29,434 nucleotides of DNA from Methylotenera_A sp031379885. Lineage in GTDB: Bacteria; Pseudomonadota; Gammaproteobacteria; Burkholderiales; Methylophilaceae. Below, piece after piece: positions 24,541-29,434 of this stretch. Position numbers and translations under genes: made by a program. How positions within the stretch are numbered: the first letter of the stretch is position 1; each line of letters starts with the position of its first letter. The notes beneath the pieces were generated by a model. The model saw only the letters and a program-made list of their open reading frames with translations. It did no database searches and was not told the DNA's origin. Location: positions 1 to 29,434 of the forward strand of contig JANNFN010000085.1 of NCBI GenBank assembly GCA_031379885.1, written 5' to 3'.

Positions 24541-24693
24541 TCACTGGGGGGTAATATCTCCAGCTGCTTTTCTAGCTGCATCCATGGTTAAATCCGTGTT
24601 GCTGCGTATCTTTATTCTTTCAGGCTTGCCTTTTACTTTACGGTAAGTGTAAAATACGCGCCTGCCTGTGCTAGAGACGCAGCCACTTATCCG
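24541..24693 (-). pseudogene. Tyrosine-recombinase (phage-type integrase) N-terminal remnant
   Basis: About 50 residues, VSSTGRRVFYTYRKVKGKPE followed by RIKI and later DLTMDAARKAAGDI, match the N-terminal arm-binding (DUF4102-like) domain of P4/CP4-57-type island integrases, which typically read ...GRRVFYVYRKVNGRPERIKIG...DLTVEQARKKA. The first ~25 residues of the domain and the whole catalytic domain (Arg, His, Tyr) are missing, with a stop at 24541. It reads leftward out of the tRNA fragment, as island integrases beside attachment sites do. The ID is by eye. Confidence 0.66.
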
Positions 24694-24743
24694 CTTGGTC
24701 GACATCCAAGAAGTGTTCAGTTCGAATCTGGTGCTGCCTACCA
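24694..24743 (+). other. tRNA 3'-half fragment, tRNA-Val(GAC)-like, probable att site
   Basis: The parts of a tRNA from the anticodon arm onward are present: stem CTTGG/CCAAG around loop TCGACAT (24694-24710), a five-base variable loop, T-arm with loop TTCGAAT (24721-24727), 3' acceptor strand GCTGCCT, discriminator A and encoded CCA (24741-24743). The loop would give anticodon GAC. There is no matching AGGCAGC 5' acceptor strand or D-arm upstream. The base before the anticodon is C instead of invariant T and one T-stem pair is lost, so this is a fragment rather than a working gene. It lies 38 bases before thrS. Confidence 0.68.
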
Positions 24744-24781
24744 AAAACCAAGAATTTTAAATAGTTTAAATTGGAAATTGC

Positions 24782-26689
24782 ATGCCTGTAATTCGCTTAC
24801 CAGATGGCTCACAACGCAGCTTTGATGCGCCTGTTAGCGTGGCCGATGTCGCCATGAATATTGGCGCTGGCCTTGCCAAAGCAGCGCTTGCAGGTAAGGT
24901 TGATGGCAAAATTGTCGATACCAGTTTTATTATTGAGTCTGATAGCGATTTAGCGATTATTACCGATAAAAGTGATGATGGCTTAGAAATTATTCGCCAC
25001 TCAACCGCGCATTTACTGGCTTACGCGGTGAAAGAACTGTTTCCCGACTGTCAAGTAACAATCGGTCCGGTGATTGAAAATGGTTTTTATTATGACTTCA
25101 GCTATAAGCGCGCATTTACGCCCGAAGACTTGATTGCCATTGAAAAGAAAATGACGGAACTGGCGAAAAAAGACGAGTCAGTAACCCGCAAAGTTTTGCC
25201 GCGCGATGAAGCAGTGGCTTATTTCAAAAGCATTAACGAGCATTACAAAGCTGAGATTATTGCATCGATTCCTGCCAATGAAGATGTTTCTTTGTATACC
25301 GAAGGTAGATTTACCGACTTGTGTCGCGGCCCGCACGTACCAAATACTGGCAAGCTAAAAGCTTTTAAACTCATGAAGTTAGCAGGTGCTTACTGGCGTG
25401 GTGATAGTAATAACGAGATGTTACAGCGCGTGTATGGCACCGCTTGGCGCAATAAAGAAGAGTTAGATGCGTATTTGTTTCAGCTGGAAGAAGCGGAAAA
25501 GCGCGATCATCGTAAGCTTGGCAAACAGCTCGATTACTTTCACATGCAAGATGATGCGCCAGGAATGGTGTTCTGGCATCCGCGCGGCTGGAGCATTTGG
25601 CAAGAAATTGAACAATATATGCGCCAAATGTTCGTCGATTACAACTACCAAGAAGTGCGTACGCCGACCATTATGGATAAAACCTTGTGGGAAAAATCTG
25701 GCCATTGGCAAAATTATCGCGACAATATGTTTGTGACTGCTTCGGAAAACCGTGATTACGCGGTAAAACCGATGAATTGTCCAGGCCATGTGCAGATTTT
25801 TAACAGCAGTTTACATAGCTATCGTGACTTGCCTTTGCGCTTGGCTGAGTTTGGCTCTTGTCATCGCAATGAGCCCTCTGGCGCGTTGCATGGCCTGATG
25901 CGCGTACGCGGCTTTACCCAAGATGACGCGCATATTTTTTGTACGCCTGAGCAGGTGGAGGCCGAAGTTGCCGACTTCATCAAAATGCTTTACAAAGCTT
26001 ATGGCGATTTTGGCTTTAAAGATGTGTTAGTGAAGCTATCTACTCGCCCTGAAAAGCGCATTGGCAGCGATGCTAATTGGGATAGAGCCGAAAAATCACT
26101 GGCTAACGCGCTTAAAATCAACAACTTAGATTTTGAGTATCAACCAGGCGAGGGAGCATTTTATGGCCCTAAAATTGAATTTACGTTGAAAGATTCGCTT
26201 GGCCGTTTATGGCAATGCGGGACTATACAATTAGACCCTAACTTGCCAGAGCGCTTAGGTGCTGAATATGTGGCGGAAGATAACTCAAGAAAAAGACCCG
26301 TCATGTTGCATCGCGCCATTGTGGGCTCTATGGAGCGCTTTATTGGTATTTTGATAGAAAATTACGCAGGTGCAATGCCGTTGTGGCTAGCGCCAGTACA
26401 GGCAATGGTGTTGAATATTTCTGACAGTCAAGCCGAATATGTGTTGCAAGTTGTTGAAAAATTAAAGAAAAATGGCATCAGATGCGAATATGACTTGAGA
26501 AATGAGAAGATTACCTATAAAATACGCGAACATTCAATGCAAAAAATGCCTTATCTGCTTGTGGCGGGTGAGCGTGAAATGCAAGCAGGACATGTGGCCG
26601 TGCGTACCAGAAAAGGTGAAGATCTAGGTTCTATGCCGATTGCAGAGCTAATAGCTCGCTTGAAAGCAGAAGTGGAAGCTAAGATTTAA
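24782..26689 (+). CDS. thrS: Threonyl-tRNA synthetase
   Basis: A 635-residue class II synthetase charging tRNA-Thr. It shows the TGS domain (MPVIRLPDGSQRSFDAPVSV), the editing domain with HSTAHLLAYAVKELFPDCQV and the zinc/editing CRGPHVPNTG segment, the catalytic core with motif 2 FGSCHRNEPSGALHGLMRVR, motif 3 LHRAIVGSMERFIGIL, and the C-terminal anticodon domain beginning LWLAPVQAMVLNI. Full length and no defects. First gene of the thrS-infC-rpmI-rplT-pheST block. Its upstream 40 bases follow directly on the tRNA fragment, so its promoter may have been altered by island insertion. Confidence 0.97.
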   Translation: MPVIRLPDGSQRSFDAPVSVADVAMNIGAGLAKAALAGKVDGKIVDTSFIIESDSDLAIITDKSDDGLEIIRHSTAHLLAYAVKELFPDCQVTIGPVIENGFYYDFSYKRAFTPEDLIAIEKKMTELAKKDESVTRKVLPRDEAVAYFKSINEHYKAEIIASIPANEDVSLYTEGRFTDLCRGPHVPNTGKLKAFKLMKLAGAYWRGDSNNEMLQRVYGTAWRNKEELDAYLFQLEEAEKRDHRKLGKQLDYFHMQDDAPGMVFWHPRGWSIWQEIEQYMRQMFVDYNYQEVRTPTIMDKTLWEKSGHWQNYRDNMFVTASENRDYAVKPMNCPGHVQIFNSSLHSYRDLPLRLAEFGSCHRNEPSGALHGLMRVRGFTQDDAHIFCTPEQVEAEVADFIKMLYKAYGDFGFKDVLVKLSTRPEKRIGSDANWDRAEKSLANALKINNLDFEYQPGEGAFYGPKIEFTLKDSLGRLWQCGTIQLDPNLPERLGAEYVAEDNSRKRPVMLHRAIVGSMERFIGILIENYAGAMPLWLAPVQAMVLNISDSQAEYVLQVVEKLKKNGIRCEYDLRNEKITYKIREHSMQKMPYLLVAGEREMQAGHVAVRTRKGEDLGSMPIAELIARLKAEVEAKI

Positions 26690-26747
26690 GCCCAGTTTTC
26701 TAGGTAGCGCGGTTTAATTTTTTTATAGAATAGATTAGGAGTCAGCA

Positions 26748-27347
26748 ATAGCACAGGATAAAGATACTAGAATTAACGGCGATATTACCGCTGCCGAAGT
26801 TCGTTTGGTGGGCATAGAAGGTGAGCCGCTAGGCATTGTAAGCTTACGCGAAGCCTTTGCAAAAGCAGAAGAAGCGGATATTGATTTGGTTGAAATTGCG
26901 CCAAATGCAGTGCCACCAGTGTGCAGATTGATGGATTATGGCAAGTTTAAATACGCTGAAAGTAAGCGTATGCATGAGCAAAAACTCAAGCAAAAACAAG
27001 TAGTTATAAAAGAAATTAAGTTTCGCCCAGGCACTGATGATGGCGATTACAATATTAAAGTACGTAATATCATCCGCTTTTTGGGTGAGGGTGATAAAGC
27101 TAAGATTACGTTGCGTTTTAGAGGCCGTGAGATTACGCACCAAGAATTTGGTTTGGCGTTATTAAAGCGCGTAGAGGCAGATTTACAAGAACATGCAGTC
27201 GTCGAGCAGTTTCCTAAAATGGAAGGCCGACAAATGGTGATGGTGCTGGCACCTAAGAAAATAGAAAAAGCAGTTGCTAAACCAGCTAAAGATAAAGTAG
27301 CAAAATCTGTTGAAAAAACAGAAGAAAAAGTAGTAGTGACAGAATAA
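26748..27347 (+). CDS. infC: Translation initiation factor IF-3, AUA start
   Basis: A 199-residue factor preventing subunit joining and checking start codons. The N-terminal domain is AQDKDTRINGDITAAEVRLV and the linker/C-domain begins VVIKEIKFRPGTDDGDYNIK. The frame is closed by TAG at 26736-26738. The only start that keeps the conserved N-terminus and sits six bases behind AGGAG (26737-26741) is ATA 26748-26750. Rare starts (AUU in E. coli) let IF-3 repress its own mRNA. A GTG at 26805 would cut off 19 conserved residues. The Lys/Glu-rich tail after APKK is longer than usual. Confidence 0.93.
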   Translation: MAQDKDTRINGDITAAEVRLVGIEGEPLGIVSLREAFAKAEEADIDLVEIAPNAVPPVCRLMDYGKFKYAESKRMHEQKLKQKQVVIKEIKFRPGTDDGDYNIKVRNIIRFLGEGDKAKITLRFRGREITHQEFGLALLKRVEADLQEHAVVEQFPKMEGRQMVMVLAPKKIEKAVAKPAKDKVAKSVEKTEEKVVVTE

Positions 27348-27359
27348 AAGTTTTACCCT

Positions 27360-27394
27360 GAACGATACGGCTTAAACGGCATGCCTAAGCGTTC
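27360..27394 (+). other. Imperfect hairpin in infC-rpmI gap
   Basis: GAACG (27360-27364) and CTTA (27371-27374) pair with TAAG (27386-27389) and CGTTC (27390-27394), enclosing the palindrome GGCATGCC. This could be a leader structure for L20-type autoregulation of rpmI-rplT, but it is only a structural guess. Confidence 0.3.
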
Positions 27395-27420
27395 TTAACT
27401 AGTCTCTAAAGGAGAAAAAA

Positions 27421-27618
27421 ATGCCAAAAATGAAAACAAAGAGCAGTGCCAAAAAGCGCTTTAAGTTCTTAGGGAATGGCAAAGTGAAGCGTACGCATTC
27501 ACATTTGCGCCATATCTTAACGAAGAAAACCACCAAGCAAAAACGTAAATTGCGCGGCACTTCGATCATCTCACCAACTGACGTCAAACGCGTTCGCGCG
27601 ATGATGCCAACACGCTAA
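27421..27618 (+). CDS. rpmI: 50S ribosomal protein L35
   Basis: A 65-residue, strongly basic protein starting MPKMKTKSSAKKRFKF. Its conserved segments are GNGKVKRTHSHLRHILTKKT and KRKLRGTSIISPTDVKRV. AAGGAG lies eight bases before ATG 27421. Always paired with rplT in bacteria, here 10 bp upstream of it. Confidence 0.97.
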   Translation: MPKMKTKSSAKKRFKFLGNGKVKRTHSHLRHILTKKTTKQKRKLRGTSIISPTDVKRVRAMMPTR

Positions 27619-27628
27619 GGAGACCGAT

Positions 27629-27988
27629 ATGCCTAGAGTAAAACGTGGTGTCATCGCACGCGCTAGACACAAAAAAATATTAAACGCCGCTAAGGGTTAT
27701 CGTGGTCGTCGTAAAAACGTTTACCGCGTTGCCAAGCAAGCGGTAATGAAAGCTGGTCAATACCAGTATCGTGATCGCCGTCAGAAAAAACGTCAATTCC
27801 GCACACTGTGGATTGCCCGTATTAACGCTGGTGCACGTGAGTGTGGCTTGACTTACAGCCGATTCATGAATGGTTTGAAAAAATCAGCAGTAGAGGTGGA
27901 TCGCAAAGTACTCGCGGACTTGGCTGTGTTTGATAAAGTTGCTTTTGCCAAATTTGTAAAAATTGCAAAAACAGGCCTAGCTGCTTAA
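27629..27988 (+). CDS. rplT: 50S ribosomal protein L20
   Basis: A 119-residue basic protein, PRVKRGVIARARHKKILNAA, then KGYRGRRKNVYRVAKQAV, with the C-terminal globular part from WIARINAGARECGLTYSRFM. L20 is needed for early 50S assembly and, in E. coli, represses its own operon. AAGGAG stands before ATG 27629. Followed by a strong terminator. Confidence 0.97.
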   Translation: MPRVKRGVIARARHKKILNAAKGYRGRRKNVYRVAKQAVMKAGQYQYRDRRQKKRQFRTLWIARINAGARECGLTYSRFMNGLKKSAVEVDRKVLADLAVFDKVAFAKFVKIAKTGLAA

Positions 27989-28000
27989 TTCAAGCAAAAT

Positions 28001-28027
28001 AAAAAAGAGGCTGCGGCCTCTTTTTTT
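28001..28027 (+). terminator. Intrinsic terminator after rplT
   Basis: Stem GAGGC/GCCTC with flanking A-run and T-run: AAAAAAGAGGC, TGCG loop, GCCTCTTTTTTT at 28001-28027. It ends the infC-rpmI-rplT part, or acts as an attenuator ahead of pheST. No Phe-rich leader peptide such as pheM is visible. Confidence 0.9.
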
Positions 28028-28074
28028 ATGCTCAAATTATTAAAAATAAGACCTAATTCAAAGTAAAATAACGC

Positions 28075-29061
28075 ATGGCAAATTTAGATCACTTAATTGC
28101 AGAGTCGCAGACTGATTTTTCAGCTTGTGATGACATGCCCGCCTTAGAAAATGCTAAGGCTAAATATCTCGGCAAAACTGGCGCACTCACGGACGCGCTA
28201 AAAGGCTTGGGTAAGCTGTCGAATGAAGAGCGACCAGCCGCAGGCGCTGCCATTAACGTAGTGAAGCAGGCGATTGAAGCGGCTTTAAATGCGCGTCGCG
28301 AGGCGATTTTAAACGCTGCGCAAGCTGCGCAACTGGCGAATGAATCGATTGATGTGACTTTGCCAGCGCGTGCGCAATCGCAAGGCGGTTTGCATCCTGT
28401 TACGCTTACTTTGCAACGTATAGAACAGCTATTTCACTCGATTGGTTTTGAAGTGGCGACTGGCCCGGAAATTGAAACCGATTTTTATAATTTTACCGCG
28501 CTAAATATCCCCGAAAATCACCCTGCACGCGCCATGCACGATACTTTCTACGTTGACGAAAATAACGTTCTACGCACGCACACGTCACCTGTGCAAATTC
28601 ATTACATGGAGAATAAAGAACCCCCGTTAAAAATCATTGCGCCAGGCCGCGTTTATAGGGTGGATTCTGATGCCACGCATTCGCCCATGTTTCATCAGGT
28701 AGAAGGCTTGTGGGTGGATGAAAATATCAGCTTCGCCAATTTAAAAGGTGTGGTGCAGGATTTCTTGCAAAAATTCTTTGAGCGCGATGATTTAACAGTT
28801 AGATTTAGACCTTCATTTTTCCCGTTTACAGAACCGTCTGCCGAGATGGACATGAGCTGGAACGGTGGTTGGCTAGAGATTGGCGGCTGTGGCATGGTGC
28901 ATCCAGAAGTGTTTAAGCACGTGAATATCAACAGCGAAAAATATCGCGGATTTGCTTTTGGTTTGGGCGTAGAACGCCTCGCGATGTTGCGCTATGGTGT
29001 GAATGATTTACGTCACTTTTTTAATAATGATTTGCGCTTTTTGCAGCAATTTAATAAGTAA
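28075..29061 (+). CDS. pheS: Phenylalanyl-tRNA synthetase alpha subunit
   Basis: A 328-residue class II catalytic subunit of the (alpha-beta)2 enzyme. It has an N-terminal coiled-coil tRNA arm (residues about 1-90), then HPVTLTLQRIEQLFHSIGFEVATG, motif 2 HTSPVQIHYMENKEPPLKIIAPGRVYRVD, the Phe-binding FRPSFFPFTEPSAEMD, and motif 3 FGLGVERLAMLRYGV. Complete; followed by pheT after 20 bases. Confidence 0.97.
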   Translation: MANLDHLIAESQTDFSACDDMPALENAKAKYLGKTGALTDALKGLGKLSNEERPAAGAAINVVKQAIEAALNARREAILNAAQAAQLANESIDVTLPARAQSQGGLHPVTLTLQRIEQLFHSIGFEVATGPEIETDFYNFTALNIPENHPARAMHDTFYVDENNVLRTHTSPVQIHYMENKEPPLKIIAPGRVYRVDSDATHSPMFHQVEGLWVDENISFANLKGVVQDFLQKFFERDDLTVRFRPSFFPFTEPSAEMDMSWNGGWLEIGGCGMVHPEVFKHVNINSEKYRGFAFGLGVERLAMLRYGVNDLRHFFNNDLRFLQQFNK

Positions 29062-29081
29062 GCTTTTTAATTTAGAACACT

Positions 29082-29434
29082 ATGCAATTTTCAGAAAACT
29101 GGTTACGCACTTTCGTCGACACCAAACTTAACTCAGCCGAATTAAGCCATGCGCTGACCATGGCGGGGCTTGAGGTCGAAGATTCGCAGCCTGCGGGCGC
29201 GGTGTTTTCAAAAGTGGTGATTGGCGAAATTGTTGAAGCCGCAAAACACCCAGACGCAGACCGTTTGCAGTTGTGCAAAGTGAATGTAGGTAATGAGGTT
29301 TTGCAGATTGTTTGCGGCGCAAGCAACGCGCGTGTTGGCATCAAAGTGCCGTGCGCGCAAGTAGGTGCGGCCTTCCCCAGTATGGTCATCACACAAGCCA
29401 AAGTCCGTGGAGTAGATTCTTTTGGCATGTTGTG
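29082..29434 (+). CDS. pheT: Phenylalanyl-tRNA synthetase beta subunit, 5' part (runs off the window)
   Basis: About 117 residues are present from ATG 29082: MQFSENWLRTFVDTKLNSAE, then the EMAP-like tRNA-binding domain beginning VVIGEIVEAAKHPDADRLQL with CKVNVGNEVLQIVCGASNAR. This is the standard PheT N-terminus; the protein normally exceeds 780 residues, so most lies beyond the edge. Confidence 0.95.
   Translation, partial: MQFSENWLRTFVDTKLNSAELSHALTMAGLEVEDSQPAGAVFSKVVIGEIVEAAKHPDADRLQLCKVNVGNEVLQIVCGASNARVGIKVPCAQVGAAFPSMVITQAKVRGVDSFGML

Noticed and set aside
24376..24591. 71-residue open frame left of the integrase remnant
   Set aside because: No family resemblance, Cys/Ser-rich low-quality translation, overlaps the integrase remnant on the other strand; probably decayed DNA.
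24644..24743. Complete functional tRNA before thrS
   Set aside because: Only the anticodon arm to CCA is recognisable; no D-arm or matching 5' acceptor strand, and C precedes the anticodon instead of T.
28028..28066. Short open frame (MLKLLKIRPNSK) between the terminator and pheS as a PheM-type leader peptide
   Set aside because: It has no Phe codons and lies after, not before, the terminator hairpin, so it cannot serve classical Phe attenuation.
1..29434. CRISPR array, rRNA genes, complete insertion sequences or prophage genes
   Set aside because: No regular repeat-spacer pattern, rRNA-like segments, transposase or phage structural genes were found on either strand.

Overview
The window reads as a betaproteobacterial chromosome with fairly low GC and AT-rich intergenic DNA. 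The translation block thrS-infC-rpmI-rplT-pheS-pheT at the right end and the Dmp-type aromatic genes fit Nitrosomonadales/Burkholderiales relatives. A Methylophilaceae-like host is possible, but that is inference. About 24 kb of the window is one catabolic region for phenol-type aromatics, and the last 5 kb is conserved housekeeping DNA.

Layout. 1-206 (minus): the N-terminal end of a DmpR/XylR-type sigma-54 activator, interrupted by an in-frame TAA. 219-431: an inverted-repeat region and a textbook -24/-12 promoter facing right. 482-6360: dmpKLMNOPQ-dmpB, a multicomponent phenol hydroxylase, its ferredoxin and catechol 2,3-dioxygenase (phenol to catechol to 2-hydroxymuconic semialdehyde). 6362-7264 (minus): a BenM/CatR-like LysR regulator with an ATAC-N7-GTAT operator in front of it. 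7435-14340: a lipoprotein-like BNR/Ycf48 protein, an MMPL-type RND transporter, a DUF1302 barrel and a DUF1329 protein, probably an envelope transport cassette. 14576-23161: a GlcG/HbpS protein, then dmpC, E, F, G, H, two GST-like proteins, dmpI, dmpD and an atypical SDR. 23227-24201 (minus): a quinone oxidoreductase.

Together these genes encode both meta-cleavage branches, hydrolytic (DmpD) and oxidative (DmpC-I-H), and the shared lower steps (DmpE-G-F) to pyruvate and acetyl-CoA. The gene order differs from the Pseudomonas dmp operon: the dioxygenase is split from the lower pathway by the regulator and the transport cassette, and dmpI and dmpD are moved to the end beside accessory genes.

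The least expected gene is the terminal SDR (22478-23161). It lacks the normal SDR cofactor motif and catalytic Lys, and matches the halohydrin dehalogenase fingerprint T-x4-F-x-G plus S-x12-Y-x3-R. It sits with a CPFC-type GST and a kappa-GST-like protein, which suggests a module for halogenated or epoxide-like by-products.

The right edge of the catabolic block carries a tyrosine-integrase N-terminal remnant abutting a 3' tRNA fragment (tRNA-Val(GAC)-like) just upstream of thrS. This looks like an attachment-site scar of a genomic island. infC most likely starts at an AUA codon.
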